Assembly (NCBI GenBank): GCA_002067585.1
Contig: MVQO01000234.1
Location: forward strand, 1-49,484
Source: Syntrophorhabdus sp. PtaB.Bin027
GTDB lineage: Bacteria; Desulfobacterota; Syntrophorhabdia; Syntrophorhabdales; Syntrophorhabdaceae
Direction of reading: 5' to 3'
Length of the DNA stretch: 49,484 bases
The notes under the pieces are model-generated. The model was given only the letters and a program-made list of their open reading frames with translations. It had not been told where the DNA came from and searched no databases. Both the position numbers and the translations under genes were made by a program. Numbering within the stretch: position 1 is the first letter of the stretch; the number at the start of each line of letters is the position of its first letter. Below, in pieces: positions 25,295 to 33,623 of this stretch.

Positions 25295-25759
25295 AAGCGC
25301 CCTTGATTATATGAAGCTTACCCCAGTTAAACAAGGTCATGGACGAGAAGAAAGGCATACATTCTAAATTTTTGGGAAATGCCTTTTATATATTGGGTAT
25401 TTTTTCACAAACAAGCACGGGCCTACCATGAAGAAAGCACACAACTACCAGAACATGGATATTGATAAGGATACCCGGATTGTCCACAATGACAGAATGT
25501 TCCGAATGGGTAGGGATCGTTTTGTGTGCCACACTTAATGATTGGTTATCTCATGGCCCATGACCGTTTGGTGAGAGTGATAGAACAGCGACCAGTTTGA
25601 TCGCACAAATCTTCAGAAACATAATGAAACGGAACACCCATTCGAATAGACAATGTGAAACGATAAAACTGGTAACCCAAGAATTACTAAAGGGCAAGAA
25701 AGAAGATTGATCGAATCACGAAGATACAAACTGAAAAGATCAAGTGGAGGAAATAAGAA
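25295..25759. other. 465-bp gap with only very short frames
   Basis: The gap between the NifU-like and carbonic-anhydrase-like genes holds short frames such as 25428-25538 (36 codons, MKKAHNYQNMDIDKDTR). None has a ribosome site or recognisable domain. It could be a decayed gene. No terminator-like hairpin was evident. Confidence 0.4.
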
Positions 25760-26287
25760 ATGCTTTACAGATTTGATGGAAAAGAACCTGTTATCGGATC
25801 TGGTACGTATGTGAGCGAAACAGCCACGGTCATCGGTAACGTAACAATCGGAAATGATTGCTACATCGGTCATGGTGCAATTCTACGGGGAGACTACGGA
25901 AGGATCGAGATAGGGGATGGAACAGCAGTGGAGGAAGGAGTGATAATTCACGCCCCTCCTGAAGATATCTGTTCTGTTGGCCGTGGGGTCATCATTGGCC
26001 ATGGAGCGATCATACACGCCAAATCTATAGGTGATTTGGCTGCAATAGGCATGGGGGCAATATTAAGCATCCGGTCCGAGGTTGCAGGGAGATCCATTGT
26101 AGCAGAAGGAGCCATAGTAAAACAAAACCAGAAGATACCAGAGTCAACCATGGTTGCTGGCAACCCCGCGAGACAAATCCGGAAAGCATTGCAAAAGGAA
26201 CAAGAACACTGGAGCTGGGCAAGAGAGCTCTATGTAGACCTGGCTCATAAGTATTGTGACCTTGGCATGGAGAAAATCGCTTGTTAG
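25760..26287 (+). CDS. Gamma-carbonic anhydrase family protein (YrdA/PaaY-like)
   Basis: The 175-aa protein is a left-handed beta-helix made of hexapeptide repeats (IGSGTYVSETATVIGNVTIGNDCYIGHGAILRGD and so on), with a C-terminal helix. Candidate zinc-binding His residues are in VIIHAPP and VIIGHGAIIHAK. Many members bind metal and some have carbonic anhydrase or thioesterase roles, so the exact activity is open. The ATG is preceded by GTGGAGGAAATAAGAA, a good Shine-Dalgarno. It is on the same strand as the Fe-S gene set but 465 bp away, so it may have its own promoter. Confidence 0.9.
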   Translation: MLYRFDGKEPVIGSGTYVSETATVIGNVTIGNDCYIGHGAILRGDYGRIEIGDGTAVEEGVIIHAPPEDICSVGRGVIIGHGAIIHAKSIGDLAAIGMGAILSIRSEVAGRSIVAEGAIVKQNQKIPESTMVAGNPARQIRKALQKEQEHWSWARELYVDLAHKYCDLGMEKIAC

Positions 26288-26370
26288 GGGCATGATACAT
26301 TTCAAGATTTGCTAGCTTTTCCCAGAACAACTGCTTGTAGGAATAGGCCGGAGGATTTCACTGAACATGC

Positions 26371-26913
26371 TCATGGTACATTAAAATTGAATTGATGGCA
26401 CTGGTTGCAGTAGTTTTCTGATTTCTCATGCTGGTGGTGACAAAGATTACAATCGAGGCTGTCTCCATAATGTGGGGACGTGTGGGGGTTCTCAGGTTTT
26501 ATCTTTGCTGTTTTTTCGACAAGCTTTGCAGGATTGTGGCAGGTTATGCACTTTGCCATTTCAACAGCCTGTCGCTTCTGTGCCTTCCCATGACATTTTT
26601 CACATGTCACGCCTGCAAGATTGTGGGTGTGACTAACCGGCATCTTTGTCCGTAAACTGCTCTCACCCATCTTTTGATGACAGGGCGAACAGGCCGAAAG
26701 ACCCATTTGTTTGGTGTCAGGGTGGTCAGGGGGAAGTACCCTTTTGCTTTCATGACAGGCTGCGCAGTCACCTGGCTTGGCTGTTGAAACTTTTTTCGGT
26801 GCCGATAGCCCAGTAGAAACGAGAATAGCAAGGAAAAACAGGGGAACAAAAAGAGCAATGAAAAATTTAGCTTTTGCCATTTCTCTTGATTTCCGACACT
26901 TTGTTTGTATCAT
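26371..26913 (-). CDS. Hexahaem cytochrome c subunit of a flavocytochrome c system
   Basis: The 180-aa protein has a signal/anchor (about 14-38) and six CxxCH motifs (C50, C75, C104, C122, C155, C169). The last four, with NPHTSPHYGDSLDCNLCHHQHEKSENYCNQCHQF, resemble the tetrahaem domain of Shewanella flavocytochrome c3. Two extra haems are added at the N-terminus. I start it at ATG 26913 because GGGGAGG lies 6 nt upstream. It follows the flavoprotein gene by 125 bp and would deliver electrons from the quinone-linked periplasmic pool to the flavin. Confidence 0.88.
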   Translation of the reverse strand: MIQTKCRKSREMAKAKFFIALFVPLFFLAILVSTGLSAPKKVSTAKPGDCAACHESKRVLPPDHPDTKQMGLSACSPCHQKMGESSLRTKMPVSHTHNLAGVTCEKCHGKAQKRQAVEMAKCITCHNPAKLVEKTAKIKPENPHTSPHYGDSLDCNLCHHQHEKSENYCNQCHQFNFNVP

Positions 26914-27038
26914 TGCATACCTCCCCACTCATTTCAATCTATAGGCGTTGAGAAACAATATTCAGTATTTAACAGGGAAGAGTGTGGTTTTCACCACAAC
27001 TCCTCCCTGGACTTAAATACTCGGTGTTGCTGGTCCAA

Positions 27039-28628
27039 TTAACCCCAAGCCTTTTCCTTTGCCGCATTCTGACCGGCTATCCGTCCAAAAACTATACAGT
27101 CAGCCATGGCTACACCACCGAGGCGGACCGCTCCATGTACCCCGCCTGTTACCTCTCCTGCAGCATAGAGGCCTTTGACTGGTTTAAAATCAAAGCCAAT
27201 TACCTGGGCGTTTTTATCAATAACCAGGCCTCCCATGGTGTGATGAACTTTGGGCCATAACCTGGCAGCATAAAAAGGCCCTGTTACTGTGGGCTTGGCA
27301 TCAGGAAAGATCATGCAGTCAAAATCATCATCCTTTTTCTTTTCAACAAAAGAGTTCCAGCGCGCCATTTCTTGCCGAAAAGCATCAACGGGTATATCAT
27401 AGTTTTTAGCCAGGTCTTCAAGGGTATTGAATTTTTTAATAGCCCCAGCCTCAATACCTTTTTGAAGTGCATTTGGAAATACCTGTTTGGGTACAGCATA
27501 GGAATCGCCGAGAATAATGACCGGATGTCCAAGGAGGATAATAGCATCTGCGCGCTCCTTGCGATTCCCAGTTTCTTTGAAGAATCGTTTGCCTGTCTTG
27601 GGATCTATCATGGGCCCGTAACCGACAAGTCTCTCACAAAACAGGGGAACATGACCGAAGCCCTTTTCGTCAGGACTTGTCCAGGGTCCAAGCTGGATCC
27701 AGTCCATCTGAACATTCATGGCACCAGCCATACAAGCTGCAAGCAATGCCTCACCCGTTGCGCCTGGTTGGTTGGTTGATTCGAATTTATCAGTGAGGCG
27801 GGGATCTTCTACCTGGCGCAATGCAAGGTCTCGAGAAAAACCACCAGAAGTCAGGACAACTGCCCTTGCAGCCTTAATGTAAGCCACCTTGCCGGATTTC
27901 TCGTCTGGAAAGCGATATCCTTTCAGCACCTCTATTCCGACGATTCTACCGTCTTTATTGGTAATAAAGCTTACAAGTTTTGTTCTGGTTTGAACATTCA
28001 CGCCAAGTTCCTTGATTTTTGCGAACATTTTGTTGACAAGTTCAGACCCGGATGCATTAATGGTCTGGTTGGCTCTTTTTACTGAATGGCCGCCATGATA
28101 GTTGAGCCGGGTAAACTGGGCGCCCACATAGCTTTCAGACCATTCAAGGGCATCTCTTGATTGATTGGCAACAATCCTTGCCAGTTCTGGGTGGTTCAGG
28201 TATTGCCCCGCTTTCATCATATCTGCATACATAAGAACAGGAGAGTCTTTCACCCCCGCTGCCTTCTGTAGCTTTGTGTCAGGAGCACAAAAATCACCAC
28301 CATTGATAATAGAGTTGCCACCGTGAACCGGCATCTTCTCGATAACAGTAACTTTTGCACCTGCGTTTTTTGCCTCAATAGCAGCAGACAGACCGGCAAA
28401 CCCACTGCCAATTACAACTACGTCATATGTTTCGTCCCATTTTTTGGGCATCGGTTTAAATTGTGCTGCGTGTGCCCCTTTCTTTGTAAGGTTGAGGGCT
28501 AGACCGCTCGCTGTTGCAAGAGCGCCAAGGCCAAGCCCTGTCTTGAGAAAACCACGTCTGCTGACACTGCCGTGTTCTGTTTTTTGTTCAAGCTTTGCCT
28601 TTTTTTCTTTTCCATTATTCTTTTTCAT
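27039..28628 (-). CDS. Tat-exported flavoprotein of the flavocytochrome c fumarate-reductase family
   Basis: The 529-aa protein has a twin-arginine signal (SRRGFLKTG, 23-31), an FAD dinucleotide fold (VVVIGSGFAGLSAA, 70-83; VTVIEKMPVHGG) and C-terminal family motifs HHTMGG (462-467) and GEVTGGVHGAVRLGG (491-505). By family knowledge R356 (TGNRKERADA) matches the catalytic acid R402 of Fcc3, H463 matches H504 and R502 matches R544. The His of the QAHPT motif that binds fumarate appears replaced (IQLGPWTSP, 311-319). It is therefore likely a reductase of an unsaturated organic acid other than, or besides, fumarate. A strong AAGGAGG precedes ATG 28628. Confidence 0.9.
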   Translation of the reverse strand: MKKNNGKEKKAKLEQKTEHGSVSRRGFLKTGLGLGALATASGLALNLTKKGAHAAQFKPMPKKWDETYDVVVIGSGFAGLSAAIEAKNAGAKVTVIEKMPVHGGNSIINGGDFCAPDTKLQKAAGVKDSPVLMYADMMKAGQYLNHPELARIVANQSRDALEWSESYVGAQFTRLNYHGGHSVKRANQTINASGSELVNKMFAKIKELGVNVQTRTKLVSFITNKDGRIVGIEVLKGYRFPDEKSGKVAYIKAARAVVLTSGGFSRDLALRQVEDPRLTDKFESTNQPGATGEALLAACMAGAMNVQMDWIQLGPWTSPDEKGFGHVPLFCERLVGYGPMIDPKTGKRFFKETGNRKERADAIILLGHPVIILGDSYAVPKQVFPNALQKGIEAGAIKKFNTLEDLAKNYDIPVDAFRQEMARWNSFVEKKKDDDFDCMIFPDAKPTVTGPFYAARLWPKVHHTMGGLVIDKNAQVIGFDFKPVKGLYAAGEVTGGVHGAVRLGGVAMADCIVFGRIAGQNAAKEKAWG

Positions 28629-28657
28629 TTGTATCCTCCTTCCTGAATTACAGGTTT

Positions 28658-28939
28658 TTAAACTACCTTTTCAGACCAAATCGAATGCTCTACCAGCCCG
28701 TAAGATGCTAAAGTTTGAGATATGCTTAATCCCACCCTGCTTCCTTGATGGTGAATCATATCGGTATCCCAAAGAAGATTAAGGGCAAGATCGCTGTAAA
28801 ATGATGCGCTGGCATATACCCTTGCCTCTTCTAAACCAGGTTCCTTGATGGCGGCATGTGCCGAGTCAGCTAGCAGTTTTTCCAGTTTTTTTTCCCGTCC
28901 CTGTAGTGTTCTTAACCGTATCATTTCCATCCAGCGCAT
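28658..28939 (-). CDS. Small protein at the head of the flavocytochrome operon
   Basis: The 93-aa protein is soluble. It begins MRWMEMIRLRTLQGREKKLEKLL and has a LNLLWDTDMIHHQGSRVGLSISQTLASYGLVEHSIWSE C-terminal part. The pattern of strand, helix and strand suggests a small alpha/beta barrel-like fold, but I do not recognise a family with confidence. It has a good Shine-Dalgarno (GAGAAGGA) and is first behind the sigma-54 promoter, 29 bp before the Tat flavoprotein. Cytoplasmic location suggests a chaperone, substrate-handling or regulatory role, which is unproven. Confidence 0.7.
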   Translation of the reverse strand: MRWMEMIRLRTLQGREKKLEKLLADSAHAAIKEPGLEEARVYASASFYSDLALNLLWDTDMIHHQGSRVGLSISQTLASYGLVEHSIWSEKVV

Positions 28940-28979
28940 GTCTGCTTATCCTTCTCTTTTTATAAACTAACCATAAAAA

Positions 28980-28995
28980 AGCACAAACCGTACCA
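28980..28995 (-). promoter_or_regulatory. Sigma-54 (-24/-12) promoter of the flavocytochrome operon
   Basis: The minus strand reads TGGTACGGTTTGTGCT. Compared with TGGCACGN4TTGCW it keeps the invariant GG and GC at the exact spacing (GG at 28994-28993, GC at 28982-28981), with one mismatch in each element. Transcription would begin near 28969, leaving a 30-nt leader with a Shine-Dalgarno before ATG 28939. A sigma-54 activator gene lies divergently, 0.2 kb away. Confidence 0.72.
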
Positions 28996-29045
28996 CGACA
29001 AATAGTCATATAATACCGGTTAGTTATGAATGCAAAGCAAAAAAA

Positions 29046-29112
29046 CTACCATATTTAGCAGATATTAACTACCATATTTAGCAGAATTATATTAAACTAC
29101 CATATTTAGTAG
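29046..29112. promoter_or_regulatory. Three enhancer-like sites CTAC-N8-G(C/T)AG
   Basis: The 16-bp units at 29046-29061, 29069-29084 and 29097-29112 share CTACCATATTTAG(C/T)AG. The third is a true palindrome in its arms and extends to 12-bp perfect inverted arms (29089-29100 and 29109-29120). Their centres lie about 84, 107 and 135 bp upstream of the predicted sigma-54 start site, the usual range for activator binding. The third site is also close to the activator gene's own start, so autoregulation is possible. Confidence 0.75.
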
Positions 29113-29141
29113 TTTAATATGCATTAAGAAATTTATAGCTT

Positions 29142-30683
29142 ATGATAGATGAAAAAACGTTTTTCAGCGAAACAACCTTAAGAATTTGTGGAAGCCTTGA
29201 CATTGAAAAAGCTCTCTTTAACTGCTTCCTCTATGTGAGAGATGTAATTCCTGTAGATGAACTTAATCTTGCTGTTTATGATTCTGCTTTAGGGGCGCTG
29301 GAAATTGTTGCAACAGCAGACAGGAATGGCGGACTTGCGCGCTCTGACAAGATAATGATGCCGCCGCACCTTCGTGTGCAACTTGAGTCAGCAATTAAAT
29401 ATCCCCGGGTAAGAATGATGGATGATATATTTCAAGATGAAATTGTAAGACTCGTTGCACAAAAATACGGTTGGCCTGACTCGTCCATAATCATCGGGCG
29501 GCTCATTGTAGAAGGAAAATTTCTTGGTTCCCTTGTCACTCGCGCAATAGGGAAGGGCAGATATACTGAAGATCATGCCCGGCTCTGGTCTCTTGTGAAT
29601 GAACCAGTTGCTATTGCCCTCACAAATAGTCGGCGATACCTCCAACTCATGGTACTGAACGAACTTTTTGCAGATGACAGCAAGTATTTTCAAGAAGAAC
29701 TCCGAAAACCCTTTGGGGAGGAGATTGTAGGAAGCCAGTTTGGACTCAGAGAAGTTATGAACCATGTAACGAGGGTTGCATCTCTTCCCAGTCCGGTTCT
29801 TCTCGTTGGTGAGACCGGTACTGGCAAAGAGGTTATTGCAAATGCAATTCATAATCTATCATCTCGGAACAACGGACCTCTCATTAAAGTAAACTGTGGA
29901 GCCATACCTGAGTCTCTTATAGATAGCGAGCTTTTTGGTCATGAAAAAGGCGCCTTTACCGGTGCGTTTATGCAGAAAAGAGGTCGCTTTGAAAGGGCTC
30001 ATGGCGGGACAATCTTCCTTGATGAGGTCGGCGAGCTTCCTCCTCAAGCACAGGTGAGACTTTTAAGAGTCCTTCAGGAAAAGGAAATTGAACGGGTCGG
30101 AGGTGCTCATCCTGTAAAAGTTGATATCCGCATCATATCTGCAACCCATAAGAACCTTGAGCAACAAGTAGTACGTGGTTTATTCCGGGATGATCTGTAT
30201 TACCGGCTTAGTGTGTTTCCCATTCGCATTCCACCCCTTAGAGAGAGAAAGGCCGATATTCCAGCATTAGTTGAATTTTTCATAAGAAAAAAGGCTAAAG
30301 AAATAGGGCTTCAGTCTATCCCCCAATTGACCCCGGGCGCCATGGATCAGCTCATGGCGTATTACTGGCCCGGTAATGTCCGGGAAGTTGGAAACGTCGT
30401 TGAAAGGGCACTTATTCTGTCGGGAGGCAGTATTCTTCGGTTCGATGATATTCTTGGCCCGAGGCATAAGTTGTTTGGGTCAGAAGACCAATTAACAGAA
30501 GAACCCCTTCAATTAAATGAAGTAGAAGCTAATCATATTTTGAAAGTCCTCAAAATGACAGGGGGCAGGGTTGAAGGAAAGAAAGGTGCTGCTCAACTGC
30601 TGGGGATGCATCCAGGCACATTGCGACACAGAATGAAAAAACTCAAGGTGCCCTTTGGCAGGGCCTCGAAAATTTCCCGATAA
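29142..30683 (+). CDS. GAF-domain sigma-54 enhancer-binding activator
   Basis: The 513-aa protein has an N-terminal GAF-like sensor (about 20-165). Its AAA+ domain carries Walker A GETGTGKE (223-230), GAFTGA (270-275) and Walker B TIFLDE. A Fis-type helix-turn-helix lies near the end (GAAQLLGMHPGTLRHRMKKL). This is the FhlA/NorR-like design in which a small ligand bound to GAF frees the ATPase to activate sigma-54. It is divergent from the flavocytochrome operon that carries a -24/-12 promoter and three repeated sites, so it is very probably its activator. The ligand may be the organic acceptor. Confidence 0.93.
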   Translation: MIDEKTFFSETTLRICGSLDIEKALFNCFLYVRDVIPVDELNLAVYDSALGALEIVATADRNGGLARSDKIMMPPHLRVQLESAIKYPRVRMMDDIFQDEIVRLVAQKYGWPDSSIIIGRLIVEGKFLGSLVTRAIGKGRYTEDHARLWSLVNEPVAIALTNSRRYLQLMVLNELFADDSKYFQEELRKPFGEEIVGSQFGLREVMNHVTRVASLPSPVLLVGETGTGKEVIANAIHNLSSRNNGPLIKVNCGAIPESLIDSELFGHEKGAFTGAFMQKRGRFERAHGGTIFLDEVGELPPQAQVRLLRVLQEKEIERVGGAHPVKVDIRIISATHKNLEQQVVRGLFRDDLYYRLSVFPIRIPPLRERKADIPALVEFFIRKKAKEIGLQSIPQLTPGAMDQLMAYYWPGNVREVGNVVERALILSGGSILRFDDILGPRHKLFGSEDQLTEEPLQLNEVEANHILKVLKMTGGRVEGKKGAAQLLGMHPGTLRHRMKKLKVPFGRASKISR

Positions 30684-30815
30684 TCATAGCTTCAATTTGT
30701 TTTGTTGGGCTAAAAAATGTATAGCGACCTGTCTGTCTGGCGAGTGACAAAACAAGACAACGGGTCTGTTGACTAAAATATTGAAAACGTGATATTTTTA
30801 GTAAGGAGGTGCAAC

Positions 30816-31016
30816 ATGTTCGGTCTTGGAATGCCTGAGCTTATTGTAATAATGGTAATCATCCTCCTCATTTTTGGCGCAGGAAAGCTGCCCGAAGTTG
30901 GGGGCGCAATAGGAAAAGCAATTAAAAGTTTTAAGAAATCTGTAAAAGAACCGGACGAGATAGACATCACGCCGAAGGATGATAAAAAAGAGGAAAAACC
31001 ACCTGAGAAAACGTAA
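30816..31016 (+). CDS. tatA: Twin-arginine translocase subunit TatA
   Basis: The 66-aa protein begins [29 protein letters not shown], with the short membrane helix, FGAGKLPE hinge and amphipathic helix ([17 protein letters not shown]) of TatA/E, and a charged tail. I start it at ATG 30816 because AAGGAGGT lies 5 nt upstream; the longer frame from 30789 adds unrelated residues. It would export folded cofactor proteins such as the nearby Tat-signal flavoprotein. A TatC-like gene lies 4.3 kb downstream, and no tatB was seen. Confidence 0.93.
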   Translation: MFGLGMPELIVIMVIILLIFGAGKLPEVGGAIGKAIKSFKKSVKEPDEIDITPKDDKKEEKPPEKT

Positions 31017-31110
31017 TGTTCTTGAGCGTTTGGTTTTCTTACTTTACCCATCATAGCATAATATAATTCCCCACCATGGTTAAGCTAAATAAACAGACAC
31101 ATTTGTTTCG

Positions 31111-32109
31111 ATGAATATTCTGAATGGTTTTGAATCTGGAGCAATTGAACAGGCAGTTGCTGTTCTTACAGCGGGAGGGGTTGTTGCTTTTCCAACTGAG
31201 ACAGTTTACGGCCTTGGTGCGGATGCGTTTAACCCTTATGCAGTGACCAAGATATTTGAAATAAAAAGACGGCCAAGGTTTGACCCGTTAATTGTTCATA
31301 TTTATAGCAAAGACTGGATGTTTGACATAGCAGAGCATGTCCCGGTACTCGCAACACATTTGGCAGACAGATTCTGGCCAGGACCCCTGACTATTATTCT
31401 CAGAAAAAAAAGCATTATTCCTGGAATCGTAACAGCGGGCCTTTCGACAGTAGGTATCAGGATGCCTTCGCATCCAGTTGCGCTTGAACTCATAAAGACC
31501 CTGGGGCGACCTGTAGCTGCGCCAAGCGCCAATCCATTTGGATACATCAGTCCTACAAGGGCTAAGCATGTGATAAAATCCTTTAAAGACAAAGTACGAA
31601 TTGTGTTGGACGGAGGAGACAGCCAGTTTGGAATAGAATCCACCATAGTCTCTATTGCTGCTGATGATGATAAGGTTATAGTGCACAGGCATGGTGCCAT
31701 TCCAGTTGAGGAGATCCAGGCAATGGGCATAACCATAGAGGAAAAGAAAGGCAATGATACATGTGAAGCGCCTGGAGAATTACCCTATCACTATGCACCT
31801 GTAAAACCTCTAATAATAATAGATACTTTTAAAGAGAGTTTACTCGAAAGCTCTTCTTTTCTCGGTTTCATTGAGAAAAAGGAAAAACCGACGGTACGTT
31901 ATATAAAATACCTTTCGCAGGACGGGGATTTGCGAGAAGCTGCCGCAAATTTTTTTTCCCATCTTATCGATTTAGACAGGGAAGATATTTCTGTGATCTA
32001 TGCAGAAAAGATTCCTGATAAAGGTTTGGGAAAGGCCATGATGGACAGACTCAAGAAGGCTGCTCAAAAGTGTGTTCTACAAGGCGTTGAAAAATATGAT
32101 GGTTCATGA
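31111..32109 (+). CDS. tsaC: Threonylcarbamoyl-AMP synthase (Sua5/YrdC)
   Basis: The 332-aa protein makes threonylcarbamoyl-AMP from threonine, bicarbonate and ATP for the t6A37 modification of tRNA. The YrdC domain spans about 10-200 (GGVVAFPTETVYGLGADAFN, KRRPRFDPLIVHI, PVAAPSANPFGYISPT, DGGDSQFGIESTIV). A linker (SPGELPYHYAP-like: APGELPYHYAPVKP) leads to the C-terminal Sua5 domain. The length is that of full Sua5 rather than the shorter TsaC. No partner t6A gene is nearby. Confidence 0.93.
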   Translation: MNILNGFESGAIEQAVAVLTAGGVVAFPTETVYGLGADAFNPYAVTKIFEIKRRPRFDPLIVHIYSKDWMFDIAEHVPVLATHLADRFWPGPLTIILRKKSIIPGIVTAGLSTVGIRMPSHPVALELIKTLGRPVAAPSANPFGYISPTRAKHVIKSFKDKVRIVLDGGDSQFGIESTIVSIAADDDKVIVHRHGAIPVEEIQAMGITIEEKKGNDTCEAPGELPYHYAPVKPLIIIDTFKESLLESSSFLGFIEKKEKPTVRYIKYLSQDGDLREAAANFFSHLIDLDREDISVIYAEKIPDKGLGKAMMDRLKKAAQKCVLQGVEKYDGS

Positions 32110-32310
32110 TAGCCTACACGATATGCTGCAACCTATTCGGCGGTACCGTGCTTCTGAGATTGTTCTTGATAATATTAGGCTTTTTCTTCCCCCATATTTT
32201 TTGAAATTGGACTAAAGGAGTTTAATGTAACTATGTTAAACATCTATCCTGACAATTTTTTCACAGGTTTCCCACAAAAAATGTGGAAAACTATAGGAAG
32301 CCCCATAGTT

Positions 32311-32724
32311 ATGAAGGTTTGTCTGATCATACTCAGCGTTGCTTTATTGGGTTCATGCTCATACCTCAAGGGCGGTAAGAAACAGGACGACCGAGCAGTT
32401 GCGAATCCTTCAGCAGCTGAAACCTCCAAACAGACTGACCAAAAACCGCCAGGAAAACAACAGACCACCGCCCCGGAAAAGAAAGCTCCTCTGCTATCAA
32501 AAGAACCACCTAAGGCAAAATTGGTCCCTGACAGCGGCCTGATCGACATGACAGAGGCTGAGGTGAAAAAGAAGTTTGGAGAGCCCGATATTGTTAGCAA
32601 GATGCCGGACAACCGTATTCTCTGGACATACCAGCCGACATGGAAATTACTCCCTGATAATAAAGGCACTGTGTATATAGAGTTTGAAAATGGCAAAGTT
32701 GTTAAAATAAATAGAGCAAGGTGA
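32311..32724 (+). CDS. Lipoprotein with BamE/SmpA-like C-terminal domain
   Basis: From ATG 32311 the protein is 137 aa. A lipoprotein signal (MKVCLIILSVALLGSC, Cys 16) is followed by a Lys/Pro-rich linker and a small domain (IDMTEAEVKKKFGEPDIVSKMPDNRILWTY and GTVYIEFENGKVVKI). That domain has the pattern of SmpA/OmlA/BamE-like proteins. It probably sits in the outer membrane facing the periplasm. Upstream in-frame starts would bury the signal, so they were rejected. The next gene begins 3 bp after its stop. Confidence 0.72.
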   Translation: MKVCLIILSVALLGSCSYLKGGKKQDDRAVANPSAAETSKQTDQKPPGKQQTTAPEKKAPLLSKEPPKAKLVPDSGLIDMTEAEVKKKFGEPDIVSKMPDNRILWTYQPTWKLLPDNKGTVYIEFENGKVVKINRAR

Positions 32725-32727
32725 CCT

Positions 32728-32973
32728 ATGATCTGCGAGAAGTGTGGTTCAGAGGTAGAAACAGTGAAATGTGTTCATTGTGGGCAAGAAGTAATCAGGC
32801 TCGGGCCACATTGTTATCACTGTGGTAAAGAGTTACATGTTCATGCAGAAGGAGAAACTGACAACACTGACTTTGACAACAGGATACTTTGTAGCGATGG
32901 TGCTTGTATCGGGGTCATTAACGAACACGGGATATGCAAGGTATGTGGAAAGCCCTATACACCCGAAGTATGA
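32728..32973 (+). CDS. Small zinc-ribbon protein
   Basis: The 81-aa soluble protein has four CxxC knuckles (CEKC, CVHC, CYHC, CKVC) plus another Cys pair (LCSDGAC). That is enough ligands for two zinc sites. The last part, CSDGACIGVINEHGICKVCGKPY, resembles a conserved small zinc-ribbon motif. It is between two lipoprotein genes, 3 bp and 6 bp away, so it is in the same transcript. A regulatory or protein-binding role is possible; no specific function can be assigned. Confidence 0.75.
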   Translation: MICEKCGSEVETVKCVHCGQEVIRLGPHCYHCGKELHVHAEGETDNTDFDNRILCSDGACIGVINEHGICKVCGKPYTPEV

Positions 32974-32979
32974 AAACCT

Positions 32980-33612
32980 GTGATATGTCATGAGAGTTTA
33001 AAATTGTTAAATTACATCAGTAAGTCCATTGTTTTCGTTTTTTGTTACATTATGCTGTTCTTGTCGCTTAGCGCCTGTTCCACTATACATCATGCGTACA
33101 GCACAAATATGTTCTACGGTGAGAAAGCACTCAGAAGCGGTTATTATGATGAGGCAAAGCAGAACTTTGAGGAGGCCTATGAGAAAAACAAGACACCGGA
33201 GGCGCTCATGTATTTGGCAATGGTGGACTACAAGACGAACAACCTGGATAGTGCGGAAAGCCTGGTTCGAGAGGCAGAGTGGATGGGAAGTGTGAATTAT
33301 CATTATCTTCGAGTTCTTGGCTATAAGGCTCTTATCCTATTAAAAAAGAACAGTGACGAAGGACTGGAGGCACTCGATCAATACGTTGGCTTTTATGCGT
33401 CCTGTGACCCTCTCATGTCGATCCAGGAGGTCCGGAGAATGGCACAAACCAGTAATATTGATATGCCACTCCTTGAAAAACTCATCGAAGAACAGGTTTC
33501 TTGGTTTGAAAATGATGTTGAACTATATTGGAGTTCTGGTGTTGGCTATTATGATGCCAGAAGTTTTTTTGGTGGATCTTTTCGATTTCATGGGGGCGGT
33601 ATTTTTCATTAA
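32980..33612 (+). CDS. TPR-like lipoprotein
   Basis: The 210-aa frame starts at GTG 32980. It has a hydrophobic segment ending SLSACS, a likely lipobox with Cys 33, then an alpha-helical TPR-like part (NMFYGEKALRSGYYDEAKQNFEEAYEKN and PEALMYLAMVDYKTNNLDSAESLVREAEWM). It ends with a Gly/Phe/His-rich tail (SFFGGSFRFHGGGIFH). The start is uncertain because the signal n-region would be 15-20 residues long. It lies 11 bp before ftsY. No family name can be given. Confidence 0.65.
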   Translation: MICHESLKLLNYISKSIVFVFCYIMLFLSLSACSTIHHAYSTNMFYGEKALRSGYYDEAKQNFEEAYEKNKTPEALMYLAMVDYKTNNLDSAESLVREAEWMGSVNYHYLRVLGYKALILLKKNSDEGLEALDQYVGFYASCDPLMSIQEVRRMAQTSNIDMPLLEKLIEEQVSWFENDVELYWSSGVGYYDARSFFGGSFRFHGGGIFH

Positions 33613-33623
33613 ACTGTAAAATA

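Noticed and set aside
25428..25538. 36-codon frame in the gap before the carbonic-anhydrase-like gene
   Set aside because: No ribosome site, no domain and no evident operon link; cannot be told from chance.
29044..29120. Three repeats considered as a short CRISPR-like array
   Set aside because: Spacing is unequal (23 and 28 bp), the units are AT-rich palindromic operators, there is no cas gene, and their position upstream of a sigma-54 promoter explains them better.
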